This document shows positions 56,013-64,000 of a DNA stretch of 64,000 bases, piece after piece. The notes beneath the pieces were generated by a model. The model saw only the letters and a program-made list of their open reading frames with translations. It made no database searches and had not been told where the DNA came from. The position numbers and the translations under genes were made by a program. Positions within the stretch are counted from its first letter, which is position 1, and the number at the start of each line of letters is the position of its first letter. The stretch covers positions 1 to 64,000 of the forward strand of contig CAZIZO010000005.1 of NCBI GenBank assembly GCA_964543905.1, in the 5' to 3' direction. Source of the DNA: GCA-016699835 sp964543905 (lineage in GTDB: Bacteria; Planctomycetota; Phycisphaerae; Phycisphaerales; UBA1924).

Positions 56013-56525
56013 TCAGTTCGACGTGCCGGCGAGTTCGGCCTTGGAGGCCTTGTCCTTGGGTTCAACGTTGGACGTGGCGCCGGACTTCGCCTCAAGGACC
56101 TGCTGCACCGCGGACTTGGCGAAACGGATCCGACCATCCTCGACCCGCAAGATGACCTCGGAGCCGTCGAGATCAACCACGTGACCAATGACGCCCCCCA
56201 GCGTCAGGACCTTGTCCCCCTTCCGGATCGAGTTCATCAGTTCCTCTCGCTTCTTCTTCTCCTTGCGCTGCGAGAAGAAGGTCGGGATGATCAGGATCGC
56301 GAACATGCCCACGATCAAGAGCGGAAACAGATAGTTGGGCGGCGCGTTCGGAGCGCTCGACGACGTGGGCGTGGCGGTGGGCACGCCGGGGGACGCGGCC
56401 GTCGTGCCCGTGTTCCCCGGCGCGGGAGCGTTGGGCATCCCGATCACCGTGACGTTCTTGCCCGCGTCGGCGGGAGCGGGCTGGGCGTTGCCGGCCTGCG
56501 CCAGCGTAAAAGTGGAGTATTCCAT
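56013..56525 (-). CDS. yajC: YajC, Sec translocase accessory subunit
   Basis: A 170-residue protein with one membrane helix (NYLFPLLIVGMFAILIIPTF) followed by the YajC cytoplasmic domain: FFSQRKEKKKREELMNSIRK, GDKVLTLGGVIGHVVDLDG. The extended N-terminus before the helix is Pro/Ala/Thr-rich and longer than in typical YajC (about 110 residues). ATG 56525 has AAGGA 7 bases upstream. It is the first gene of a yajC-secDF operon; YajC associates with SecDF at the translocon. Confidence 0.94.
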   Translation of the reverse strand: MEYSTFTLAQAGNAQPAPADAGKNVTVIGMPNAPAPGNTGTTAASPGVPTATPTSSSAPNAPPNYLFPLLIVGMFAILIIPTFFSQRKEKKKREELMNSIRKGDKVLTLGGVIGHVVDLDGSEVILRVEDGRIRFAKSAVQQVLEAKSGATSNVEPKDKASKAELAGTSN

Positions 56526-56793
56526 TCGAGTTCCTTCCAACGCGCGGACGCGCGGGGTGAGCGTGCAATGACCGGCACGCCACAGAAACCGATTCCGCGG
56601 CGCGTCGGTCGACCGAACAGCCCTCGCGGCGGGCAACCCCGATCGCGCAAGGCAGGAGGGAAGGATAGACCCAAACTTTGGCCGAAATGAGAGAATCTGG
56701 GGAGGGCCCAACGGAACCCCGCCGACCGCCTGACCACCTCCAACGACGCGGGCACAACGTCCTGACCTCCGCATCGATCGCGCGCCGGCGCAC

Positions 56794-57897
56794 TCACCGC
56801 ATCTTCTTGATCGCGTCCACGATCCGCTGCGCGGTCCGAACGTTCGCAAACCCGGCCTCCGCGTCGATCGGCGGACGCGTCCCCGTCCGCACGGCCTCCA
56901 GAAAGGCCTGCAGTTCCGCCACGATGGGTTCCGCATCGTCGACTTCGAGATTCTCGATGTTCACAAGGTCATGCCACTTCAGGCTCGTTGAGAAATCCAC
57001 GCCCGCTCGCATCTGGTCGCGCACTTCTCGCATCTGCAACTCGTTGGCCGTCCGTCGGATCATCGTCCCGACCTTGTTCCCGTAGTCGATCTTGATGTAC
57101 GCGTTCTCCCCGGTGATGCGCGTGACACGCTCCGTCTTGAGCGCGAGGCGACTCGCGGTGACGTTCGCCACACAGCGCCCGCGCTCCGTGTTGAACTCCA
57201 GCCAGGCGTTGCACAGGTCCTCGTGCTCGGTCACGACCGCCACGCCCGCGGCACGGATGAAATCGGGCTCCCGCCCGCCCATCAGCATCAGCACAACGTC
57301 CAGATCGTGGATCATCATGTCCATCACCACCCCAACGTCCACGCTCCGGAACGTCATCGGGCTGACGCGGACCACCTGGATAAACCGAGGCACGATCTCG
57401 AGCCCCGTCGCGGCGGATTTCTGCATCGCCCGCATCACCGGATTGAATCGCTCGATGTGCCCCACCATCAGGCACGACCCCGTCCGCTCCGCCGTGTCCT
57501 TGATCGCCTTTGCCGTCTCGACGTCGCCCGCCAGCGGCTTCTCGATCAGGCACGCCACCCCCGCGTTCAGCAGCGGCTCCGCCACCGCGCGGTGGTGCGT
57601 CGTGGGCACCGCGATGCTCACCGCATCCACGCCCGCTTCCAGCAGTTGCTCCACACTTTCGAGGCTCTTGCAGTTGTACTGGTCCGCGATCGCCTCCCGA
57701 CGCTCCACGCTCCCGTCCACCACCCCGACGAGTTTGCACCCCGCCAGCGTCCCATAGACCCGCGCATGGTGACGTCCCATCCGCCCAACGCCCACCACGC
57801 CGCAACGGATAGGACGCCCTTCAAATCGGTCCGGGAGGGCGGCGACCTCGACGGGCTGCGGCAGCATGGACATGGGGGTGGTTCTCATGGTGGACAT
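56794..57897 (-). CDS. Gfo/Idh/MocA-family oxidoreductase
   Basis: A 367-residue NAD(P)-dependent enzyme. The Rossmann domain shows CGVVGVGRMGRHHARVYG and, in the second half, LIEKPLAGDVETAKAIKD with the family EKP motif. The catalytic-region His and Lys positions are in MIHDLDVVLMLMG. Such enzymes oxidise or epimerise sugars or inositol; the substrate is unknown. Three ATGs (57897, 57888, 57873) are possible; a hairpin at 57963-57986 rules out longer forms. It is followed, further along the minus strand, by the yajC-secDF operon. Confidence 0.88.
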   Translation of the reverse strand: MSTMRTTPMSMLPQPVEVAALPDRFEGRPIRCGVVGVGRMGRHHARVYGTLAGCKLVGVVDGSVERREAIADQYNCKSLESVEQLLEAGVDAVSIAVPTTHHRAVAEPLLNAGVACLIEKPLAGDVETAKAIKDTAERTGSCLMVGHIERFNPVMRAMQKSAATGLEIVPRFIQVVRVSPMTFRSVDVGVVMDMMIHDLDVVLMLMGGREPDFIRAAGVAVVTEHEDLCNAWLEFNTERGRCVANVTASRLALKTERVTRITGENAYIKIDYGNKVGTMIRRTANELQMREVRDQMRAGVDFSTSLKWHDLVNIENLEVDDAEPIVAELQAFLEAVRTGTRPPIDAEAGFANVRTAQRIVDAIKKMR

Positions 57898-57962
57898 GGG
57901 GAGTTGGTCACCAAGGGGGCGCCAAGGCAATCCGCCAAAGCCGGGGGACTCGACCAAGCGAC

Positions 57963-57986
57963 GCACCGCCCCTCGCGAGGCGGTGC
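57963..57986 (-). other. Hairpin between trxA and the oxidoreductase gene
   Basis: Perfect 8-bp stem GCACCGCC/GGCGGTGC with an 8-base loop (itself CTCGCGAG-like), 54 bases after the trxA stop on the minus strand. No T-run follows, so it may be a weak or factor-dependent terminator or an attenuating structure. Confidence 0.45.
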
Positions 57987-58039
57987 GACTGGACGCGACA
58001 GCCCGGCGACTGATTCCTCGGCAACGTCGCGCGGGCTCG

Positions 58040-58375
58040 TCACTTCGACGCGGCTTCTGTCAACGCCGCCGCCAGTTTGTCTTCCTTCTGGTACCCAACG
58101 AGTTTGGATACGACCTGGCCTCCCTTGAACACGATCAGGGTCGGAATCGCCGTGATCCCATACTTCATCGAGACTTCTTTGTGTGCATCGATGTCAATCT
58201 TGCCCACCTTCGCGTTGGCACCAAACTTTTTCGCCACCGACTCCACCACCGGGGCGAGGTTGCGGCACGGCATGCACCACTCGGCCCAGAAATCGACCAG
58301 GACCGGGACCGGAGACTTCAGGACTTCCGATTCGAAGTTCGCGTCCGTGAACTCCTTGACAAACTCGCTGGCCAT
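58040..58375 (-). CDS. trxA: Thioredoxin with WCMPC active site
   Basis: A 111-residue thioredoxin that reduces protein disulfides in the cytoplasm. It has DFWAEWCMPCRNLAPVVE (active site), a buried Asp region KVGKIDIDAHKEV, and the cis-Pro segment YGITAIPTLIVFKGG. The usual active site is WCGPC; here Met replaces Gly, which may shift the redox potential. No signal peptide is seen. Length and fold are otherwise standard. Confidence 0.95.
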   Translation of the reverse strand: MASEFVKEFTDANFESEVLKSPVPVLVDFWAEWCMPCRNLAPVVESVAKKFGANAKVGKIDIDAHKEVSMKYGITAIPTLIVFKGGQVVSKLVGYQKEDKLAAALTEAASK

Positions 58376-58515
58376 GTGAGGCTCCAGACTTGCCTTGGTG
58401 AACCCGAGGCCGCTCCAAGCGGTGGTCGGGGCAAGGGGTCTCCATCATATGCAGTTGAGATGCCGAACCCGTGGTCTCGAGCCGAAGCGCGAATGCCTCG
58501 ATCCGGTTCACCGTG

Positions 58516-59421
58516 CTAGTCTGTTTGAGGCATGTTCGGTGGTCTAAGCGCCGAAATGGCACGCAGCGCCTCCACATGCGCCCTCACATCATGCACGCGG
58601 AAGAGCCGGGCGCCTGCAAAATAGTGTGCCACGCTCAGGGCAACCGTCGCGGCGACGCGTTCTCCAGGGTCGGACTCGCGATCCAACCCCACCCGTCCGA
58701 CGAAACTCTTCCGACTCAGCGCCGACAGGATCGGGTAGTTCAACCGAACGAGGCGAGGCGTCTCCCGCAGCAGCACCAGGTTCTGCTCCACGGACTTCCC
58801 AAATCCCAGCCCAGGATCGAGCACCACGGCATCACGCTCCACCCCTGCGCCCAGCGCGGCGTTCGCACGCGAGGCAAGAAACGCACACACCTCCCCCATC
58901 ACGTCCGTGTATTGCGGAACGTCGGCGTAGCGATCGGAGTACGAATCCTCTCCCGGTGGACGAAGGCGGTGCATCAGGATCAGGCCCGCTCGGCGCTCCG
59001 CCGCCAGCGGGAGCATCTCGGGGTCCTCCAGGCACGCCGACACATCGTTCACGGCGTCCGCGCCTTCATCGAGGGCCACCCGAGCAACCGCCGCCAGCGT
59101 CGTGTCGATGCTCATCGGGACGCTCGGCAAGGCCGCACGGAGCGCCCGCAACGACGGGACCAGACGTCGGATCTGCTCCGCCGCGGCAACCCGCGCGGCG
59201 CCGGGACGCGTCGATTCCGCGCCCACATCAAGCATGTCCGCGCCGGCTTCGACCGCCCTCACGCCGGCGTCGCGAGCGGCATCGGGCGTGCTCAGTTGTC
59301 CACCGTCGGAAAACGAATCGGGCGTGATGTTCAGGATCGCGAGGATCCGCGGGCGATCAAGGGTGAGCACGTGCCTCGGCGAAACGCGCCAAACGACGGG
59401 AGTTGGAGACGAAGGCGACAT
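58516..59421 (-). CDS. folP: Dihydropteroate synthase
   Basis: Condenses p-aminobenzoate with the pterin pyrophosphate in folate synthesis. The 301-residue TIM-barrel has ILNITPDSFSDGG, the substrate-loop DVGAESTRPGA, VNDVSACLEDPEML, DPGLGFGKSVEQN and LSRKSFVGRV. ATG 59421 was chosen where similarity begins; the ribosome site is weak. murQ ends 77 bases upstream on the same strand, so folP may be the last gene of the recycling operon. Confidence 0.95.
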   Translation of the reverse strand: MSPSSPTPVVWRVSPRHVLTLDRPRILAILNITPDSFSDGGQLSTPDAARDAGVRAVEAGADMLDVGAESTRPGAARVAAAEQIRRLVPSLRALRAALPSVPMSIDTTLAAVARVALDEGADAVNDVSACLEDPEMLPLAAERRAGLILMHRLRPPGEDSYSDRYADVPQYTDVMGEVCAFLASRANAALGAGVERDAVVLDPGLGFGKSVEQNLVLLRETPRLVRLNYPILSALSRKSFVGRVGLDRESDPGERVAATVALSVAHYFAGARLFRVHDVRAHVEALRAISALRPPNMPQTD

Positions 59422-59498
59422 CAGGCAAGGACCGTTCGGAGAGATGATACCGGCCGAAGAGTGGTCCACACACACGCTTCGCCCCACGAGGAACCACG

Positions 59499-60434
59499 TC
59501 AGCCGCGAGGACCCCTGGCGGGCCGGAGCGCAAGATCAAGGCGACGAGCCACCTCGCCCAGACGAGCCTCCGCCTCCGCCCGTGAGATCGCGAGACGCTG
59601 CATGACCACGGCGGTCTTGACGTCCCCTCCCGCCGCGTCGAGCGCGGCGAACGCCGCCTCGCGAGCCAGACCCGTGAGCGTCGAGATGATCCGCGCCGCC
59701 CGATCGCGCAGTTTGGCGTTCGTCGCGCGAAGATCAACCATCAGATTCTCGAAGACCCGGCCCTCCTGGATCATCAGCGTCGTCGAGATGATGTTCAGCG
59801 CGAGTTTCGTCGCCGTGCCCGCCTTCATGCGCGTCGAGCCCGTCACCACCTCCGGGCCCGTCTCCACAACGAGCAGGTGGTCGGCGTGCTCCGGCTTCGG
59901 AACGGGCGAGCACGCGAGCAATCCCGTCAGCGCCTCGGAGCAGACACCCTTCGCCAGCCGCAGCGCCCCGAGGGCGTACGGCGTCGTCCCGCCCGCCGCG
60001 ATCGCAAGGATGGTGTCGTGAGGCTTCACTCCAAGTCCCTCGAGGACCTCGCGCGCCCCGTCCGGTTCGTCTTCCCGGCCCTCGCTGGAGGTTCGAAGCG
60101 CGCCGTCGCCGCCTGCGATGATCGCCACAATCCGCCCCGCGGGAAGTTGGAACGTGGGCGGCGCCTCCGATGCATCCAGCACACCCAGACGCCCCGACGT
60201 GCCCGCTCCCACATAGATGAGGCGGCCACCCGCGAGAAACCTCGGCGCCACGTCCTCAACAAACGACGCGAGCGCGGGCTTCGCCTTCTCGATCGCATCC
60301 AACACGGCGCGATCCTCGCGCACAATCGTGTCCACACACTCCGACACGGTGAGTTCGTGCAGGTTTCGCGTGCGCGGATTCCGCTGCTCGGTCAGCACCC
60401 ACGATCGGTCGGGAATGTCGGCATCGGCGGGCAT
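59499..60434 (-). CDS. murQ: N-acetylmuramic acid 6-phosphate etherase
   Basis: Cleaves the lactyl ether of MurNAc-6-phosphate to give GlcNAc-6-phosphate in cell-wall recycling. The 311-residue SIS-domain protein has EQRNPRTRNLHELT, GAGTSGRLGVLDASEAPPTF, the catalytic-region EDEPDGAREVLEG, AAGGTTPYALGAL, and TGSTRMKAGTATKLALN. It lies 45 bases downstream of anmK, which makes its substrate, and 77 bases before folP. Confidence 0.96.
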   Translation of the reverse strand: MPADADIPDRSWVLTEQRNPRTRNLHELTVSECVDTIVREDRAVLDAIEKAKPALASFVEDVAPRFLAGGRLIYVGAGTSGRLGVLDASEAPPTFQLPAGRIVAIIAGGDGALRTSSEGREDEPDGAREVLEGLGVKPHDTILAIAAGGTTPYALGALRLAKGVCSEALTGLLACSPVPKPEHADHLLVVETGPEVVTGSTRMKAGTATKLALNIISTTLMIQEGRVFENLMVDLRATNAKLRDRAARIISTLTGLAREAAFAALDAAGGDVKTAVVMQRLAISRAEAEARLGEVARRLDLALRPARGPRG

Positions 60435-60479
60435 TGTCGTCGTAGGTTATCAACCGACGCCGCCCCACGTTCAAGCCAA

Positions 60480-61640
60480 TCACCCCGCCCCGCCACGACC
60501 CGAGCCGCTAGCCTTCGGCAAACACCCCGTGGGATACGCCCACGCGCCCGCGAGCGGCGCGGGCGCTGGGACCTTGGTCACTCGCGGGAGCGTGATCGGC
60601 ACGCCGTCCTGACACAACGCGCCCAGCACGGCCATCTCCACGGCTTCTCGATACGCGCTCGGGACCCCACACACATCGGTCGTTTCCACCGGGACCGGCG
60701 TGGCGCGATGCAGCGCGCCGAGAAGCACCCTGTTGCGCACCCCGCCGCCCGCGATCAGGATGCGATCCACCCCCTCGAGTTTCGAAGCCACCGCCCGCGC
60801 GATCCCCGAACACGCCGCTCGCGCCAAGTCGGCGCCCGAGATGTTCGGATCCGGGAGGATGCTCCTGAGTTGCTCGATCATCTCATCTCCCGTGCCCAGC
60901 GAGCGCTCCGACCGGGATTGGTGCTGCAAGAGCCGATCGATGAGGGCCGAGAGCGCGGTATCCGGCTTGCCTCGCGCGGCGTGCTGCCCGTCCACGTCGA
61001 ACGGCGCACCAAACTTGGCACGCGAGATCGCGTCCAGAAGTTGATTGCAGGAGCAGATGTCGCCCCCTGCGACAAGATCGCGCGCCGATTCCCGCGCGGA
61101 AGGTACGGCGGGCAAATGCGTGAAGTTCGCGTATCCGCCCAGATTCACCACCGCACGGCGCTCTCGCGGATGTGCGAACAACACAAGGTCCGCCAAAGGC
61201 GTGATCGGCGCGCCCTGCCCGCCCCAGGCCAGGTCGGCGGCACGCAGGTCATAGACCACGGGACATCCAAGCGCCGCCACCACCGGCGCGGGCTGGAAGA
61301 GTTGCCACGACTGCGGCGGGCTGTGGAAGACCGTCTGCCCATGGACGCACGCGAGGTCCACTCGCGAGGTCGACACCAGCCGCCGCATTGCCTCCGCGTG
61401 AAGTTCGGCGAACGCGTGCAGGAGCACCGCGATGCGCCCCGCCGACAACGGCGTTTGCTCCGCAAGCGCTCGCAAATCCTGGCCCACGACGCCCAGGTCC
61501 GTGGTCGAACACTCCAGCACGCGAACGCCCATCTCCAGGCCCTCGCCCGTGATCTCGACATACGCAAGGTCGAGCGCGTCAAGGCTCGTCCCGGTCATCG
61601 CCCCCACGACGCGACGTGAAGATGTCGAAGTGGTGTTCAT
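60480..61640 (-). CDS. anmK: Anhydro-N-acetylmuramic acid kinase
   Basis: Opens and phosphorylates 1,6-anhydroMurNAc to MurNAc-6-phosphate, using ATP. The 386-residue ASKHA-fold protein has the phosphate-1 motif MTGTSLDALDLAYVE, VDLACVHGQTVFHSP, NLGGYANFTHLP, the variant acidic motif GGDICSCNQLLDAIS (where E. coli AnmK has DTGPGN) and LIAGGGVRNRVLLGAL. The variant places it in a divergent AnmK clade. ATG 61640 follows AGGGA at 7 bases. It lies between GH20 (19-base gap) and murQ (45-base gap). Confidence 0.92.
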   Translation of the reverse strand: MNTTSTSSRRVVGAMTGTSLDALDLAYVEITGEGLEMGVRVLECSTTDLGVVGQDLRALAEQTPLSAGRIAVLLHAFAELHAEAMRRLVSTSRVDLACVHGQTVFHSPPQSWQLFQPAPVVAALGCPVVYDLRAADLAWGGQGAPITPLADLVLFAHPRERRAVVNLGGYANFTHLPAVPSARESARDLVAGGDICSCNQLLDAISRAKFGAPFDVDGQHAARGKPDTALSALIDRLLQHQSRSERSLGTGDEMIEQLRSILPDPNISGADLARAACSGIARAVASKLEGVDRILIAGGGVRNRVLLGALHRATPVPVETTDVCGVPSAYREAVEMAVLGALCQDGVPITLPRVTKVPAPAPLAGAWAYPTGCLPKASGSGRGGAG

Positions 61641-61659
61641 GGATTCATCCCTAAACGCA

Positions 61660-63516
61660 TCAGGAATCAAGCGACTGGGCGATACTCTCGTAGTACGAAC
61701 AACTGTGGTCGAGCCCACCCTCACGGCTCCGGGTCCGCCAGAGACGCCGGTGGTTCGTGATGATCACCCCGAGCATCTCGCGAAGGTCCCGCCGTCGCTG
61801 TGCCGTGAGCCCGCCTTCCCGCCGGCGTTCCCACCCGCGGAGCGCCGCGAAGTGCGCGACCCGCAGCGTGTGGTCGAGTTCGTCGGCAAGGAGCGGGGAG
61901 AGGCCTCGCGGCACGGTCTCTCGCGCATGCACAACCTGCTCCAGTGCCCGCCACCAATCGTCGATGGCGCCCACGTGGGTGAGTTCGTGAAGCGGCTTGA
62001 GCATGTCAATGAAGAGGGCGGACTGGTTGCGCAGGCGGCCGGGCTGCCCCGTGGAGAGTTCCAGGCAGGTCTCGCGGAGGCGAAGATCGGCATCCCCCAG
62101 CGCCTCGAGCCACGGCCCAACCGCGAGCGTCGGATCACGGAACACATGGAGGGACGACGCTCGGGGATCAAACGGCACGCCGTGGTTCCACGCCGCGTGC
62201 GCCGCATGCGCCAGGGCGTGCTGCGGAACTGGCCATTGCTGATGGTGCCCCGTATCGCCCCAGTCGCAGACCAGAAAGCCCGTGGCCCCGTGGGCCGCGC
62301 CGGCGCGGGCCGCGGACTCGATGTTGCCGCGGCGCTCGCTCGTTCGCCCCGTGATGCTCCGCCACGAACTCGTGCCCGGACACACCCACGCCTCACGCCC
62401 CGCGCTCGCGAAGAGTTCGCACCACCGATCAAAGGGGGCGTCCGGCTCGTAACTCCAGGCCAGCGCGAGCAGGTCCTCGGGTATCTCCCGGACGGCGTCG
62501 GGCCGAGAGAGCGCGATGTCCGCCCAGAACATGGGGCGCTTGCCCAGCCCACGAACCACCGCACATATCTGTGCAACGAAATCCAGATACACGCCGACCC
62601 GCCCTCGCCGCTCAACCTCATGCTTCGATCGTCCATACGCGATGTCGTACGTCTCGTCGCACCCGATGTTCACCAGGGGCGACGTGAAGCACGGCAGGAG
62701 TTGCCCCAGCAACTCTTCCACGAACCGGATGGAGTTGGGATCGGTGGGACACAGTGAAAACGGGCCCGAGCGGGGCCACACGTCGAATACCCAGTCACCG
62801 TGCGTCTCGGCCAGGTGCGCATACCTCGGCTTGCGAAGCCACGACGCCAAGTGACCAAAGCAGTTCTGGTTCGCCGCGAGTTCGATGCCGCGGGTTCGGC
62901 AGTACGCATCGAGGCGTATGACCTCGTCGGGCGTCATCGGGGACCAACCCCGCCACACCTCCTCGTGCCCGGCATAGGCGAACGTGTGCTCCGTGTAGAG
63001 TTGAAGATGGTTCAGTTTGAGATCGGCCAGCAGATCGACCGTCTCAACGAGTTGCCGCATCGTCGGAACGCGGTCTCGCGACACATCCAGCATCACGCCT
63101 CGCGTCGCATACGTGGGATGGTCGATCACGCGCAGCGCGGGAAGAACAAGTTGTTCGCCCACGCGCTCGGCCTGGGTCAGGATCTGCGTCAATGTCGCCA
63201 GCGCGTACGCCAGCGCCGCGGGCGTCGCGGCCTCGATGTGGACGGGACCCGGCTCTTCGCGGAGCGCCAGCGTGTACCCCTGCAAGCGAGGGGAGGCCGT
63301 GCCGTACGCCGCGCCCGCTACGCCCGCCCGCATCCAGCGTGGGTGCGACGTCCCCATGTCGCTCACGGGCCGACGCCGCAGCGACGCCAGTTCGGTCGGC
63401 GCCGCCAGCGGAAGCGTGACGAAGCCCGGGATGGGTTCGATGCGGCGAGGCCGCGGGACGAGCAGAAGGTCGTCGAGGCTGGGCACGGGGACAATGTAGC
63501 GCCTAGCGTGAAGCAT
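61660..63516 (-). CDS. GH20 beta-N-acetylhexosaminidase, probably cytoplasmic
   Basis: Hydrolyses terminal GlcNAc. The 618-residue product has a GH20 N-terminal beta domain (ALRVIDHPTYATRGVMLDVS) and a TIM barrel with the catalytic Asp-Glu pair in VNIGCDETYDIAYGRS, plus LNHLQLYTEHTFAYAGH, AANQNCFGHLASWL and VCDWGDTGHHQQW. No signal peptide is visible, so it should act in the cytoplasm. Next to anmK (19 bases) it would free the anhydro-muropeptide of GlcNAc, the task NagZ (GH3) performs in E. coli. The ATG at 63516 shares bases with the start codon of the divergent MazG-like gene; a GTG at 63486 would avoid that. The C-terminal 150 residues are helical. Confidence 0.88.
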   Translation of the reverse strand: MLHARRYIVPVPSLDDLLLVPRPRRIEPIPGFVTLPLAAPTELASLRRRPVSDMGTSHPRWMRAGVAGAAYGTASPRLQGYTLALREEPGPVHIEAATPAALAYALATLTQILTQAERVGEQLVLPALRVIDHPTYATRGVMLDVSRDRVPTMRQLVETVDLLADLKLNHLQLYTEHTFAYAGHEEVWRGWSPMTPDEVIRLDAYCRTRGIELAANQNCFGHLASWLRKPRYAHLAETHGDWVFDVWPRSGPFSLCPTDPNSIRFVEELLGQLLPCFTSPLVNIGCDETYDIAYGRSKHEVERRGRVGVYLDFVAQICAVVRGLGKRPMFWADIALSRPDAVREIPEDLLALAWSYEPDAPFDRWCELFASAGREAWVCPGTSSWRSITGRTSERRGNIESAARAGAAHGATGFLVCDWGDTGHHQQWPVPQHALAHAAHAAWNHGVPFDPRASSLHVFRDPTLAVGPWLEALGDADLRLRETCLELSTGQPGRLRNQSALFIDMLKPLHELTHVGAIDDWWRALEQVVHARETVPRGLSPLLADELDHTLRVAHFAALRGWERRREGGLTAQRRRDLREMLGVIITNHRRLWRTRSREGGLDHSCSYYESIAQSLDS

Positions 63517-63832
63517 GACGACCCCAGGCACGACGTTGACGGTGGCCGGCTTTCAGTCGCTGATACGCCAGAAGTACTACGCAACGGATGCCGCACGTGG
63601 CACGCCCGGCACGTTCATGTGGTTCATGGAAGAAGTGGGTGAACTCGCCACCGCACTCCAGAACAACGCGCCCGGGAAGTCCCCCTCCCCCGAGGAGAAG
63701 GAGAACCTGAGCGAGGAGTTCGCCGATGTCCTCGCGTGGCTCATGACGCTCGCGAACATCAACGGCGTCGATATGGAGGCCGCGCTCCGAAAGTACACCG
63801 TGGCGGGCAAGGTCGAGGGCGTGAAGGACTAA
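63515..63832 (+). CDS. MazG-like nucleotide pyrophosphohydrolase
   Basis: A 105-residue protein of the all-alpha NTP-PPase fold, which hydrolyses nucleoside triphosphates to monophosphates. Metal-binding acidic residues are in FMWFMEEVGELATAL (ExxE) and EEFADVLAWLMTLANINGVD (ExxD). Single-domain MazG-like proteins are usually house-cleaning enzymes. It is divergent from the GH20 gene, with start codons overlapping (CATG at 63514-63517). radA follows 31 bases downstream on the same strand. Confidence 0.88.
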   Translation: MTTPGTTLTVAGFQSLIRQKYYATDAARGTPGTFMWFMEEVGELATALQNNAPGKSPSPEEKENLSEEFADVLAWLMTLANINGVDMEAALRKYTVAGKVEGVKD

Positions 63833-63863
63833 GCCCCCAACCTCCTCCGGGCTAACCTCACCC

Positions 63864-64000
63864 ATGGCGAAGGTCAAGCACGTCTTTGTCTGTCGTTCCT
63901 GCGGCGGGATGCAGTCCCGTTGGATGGGCAAGTGCCCCGACTGCGGCAGTTGGGATGCGCTCGAAGACAGCACCCTCGACCCGGCCGGCGAGAAGGACCC
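63864..64000 (+). CDS. radA: DNA repair protein RadA, N-terminal part (runs off window)
   Basis: The first 45 codons are visible: AKVKHVFVCRSCGGMQSRWM, then GKCPDCGSWDALEDSTLD. This is the RadA (Sms) N-terminal zinc finger, C-x2-C...C-x2-C with the SRWMGKC-type core. RadA is a RecA-like DnaB-type helicase loader that helps branch migration in recombination. The rest of the gene lies beyond the window edge. It follows the MazG-like gene by 31 bases. Confidence 0.93.
   Translation, partial: MAKVKHVFVCRSCGGMQSRWMGKCPDCGSWDALEDSTLDPAGEKD

Noticed and set aside
52958..56155. A 1065-codon open frame antisense to secDF
   Set aside because: Arg/His/Val-rich low-complexity shadow with no family marks.

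Overview
The window is GC-rich, densely coded bacterial DNA, and gene content points to Planctomycetota, probably the class Phycisphaerae. The evidence is a Ser/Thr kinase with TPR repeats and a second kinase with a zinc-finger-like N-terminus, a FlgI-like lipoprotein with no other flagellar genes, an AdoCbl-dependent ribonucleotide reductase, a membrane pyrophosphatase, ribosomal proteins with long tails, and a small membrane protein with a CxxCGYD...CPECG zinc ribbon. Family names come from recognising motifs by eye; no database search was run.

Layout. 1-7.4 kb: the 3' end of an unknown gene; a minus-strand set of PepSY-like secreted protein, COG4705-type membrane protein, OmpR-type regulator and sensor kinase; a DPP-IV-like propeller gene without its peptidase domain; and a secreted protein with a possible Cys/His/Asp triad. 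7.8-17.3 kb: rpsU, hppA, two tandem GT8-like glycosyltransferases, a terpenoid-cyclase-fold repeat protein and mutS. 17.5-23.5 kb: an accessory stretch between tRNA-Pro(GGG) and tRNA-Ser(GCU) with a frameshifted IS3-type transposase remnant, a kinase gene broken in its C-terminal part and joined to a 5'-truncated type I restriction hsdR, a YgjP-type metalloprotease gene and an unknown gene. This is the most disturbed DNA in the window.

23.6-38 kb: an MFS exporter, cinA, ileS, a YjdF-like membrane protein, rplI, a TPR Ser/Thr kinase convergent with an FHA-GAF-PP2C phosphatase, and a tryptophanase-like PLP lyase. 38.5-43 kb: a dcd-nrdJ pair for deoxynucleotide synthesis. 43.5-50.7 kb: a FlgI-like lipoprotein, a DinB-fold protein, glnS, a HEAT-repeat lipoprotein, a zinc-type dehydrogenase and a zinc-ribbon membrane protein. 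50.7-58.4 kb: UDP-glucuronate decarboxylase, a LysM protein, a yajC-secDF translocase operon ending in a clear terminator, a Gfo/Idh/MocA oxidoreductase and thioredoxin. 58.5-63.5 kb: a compact run of a GH20 hexosaminidase without a visible signal peptide, anmK, murQ and folP, which looks like a cytoplasmic peptidoglycan-recycling operon. The window ends with a MazG-like gene and the start of radA.

The best candidates for a second look are the tRNA-bracketed scar with its kinase/hsdR junction, the GH20-AnmK-MurQ recycling operon, the PepSY/COG4705/two-component cluster, and a pair of matching CCCGGG-TGGTGG hairpins around 38.0-38.2 kb. No CRISPR array, complete insertion sequence or prophage was seen.
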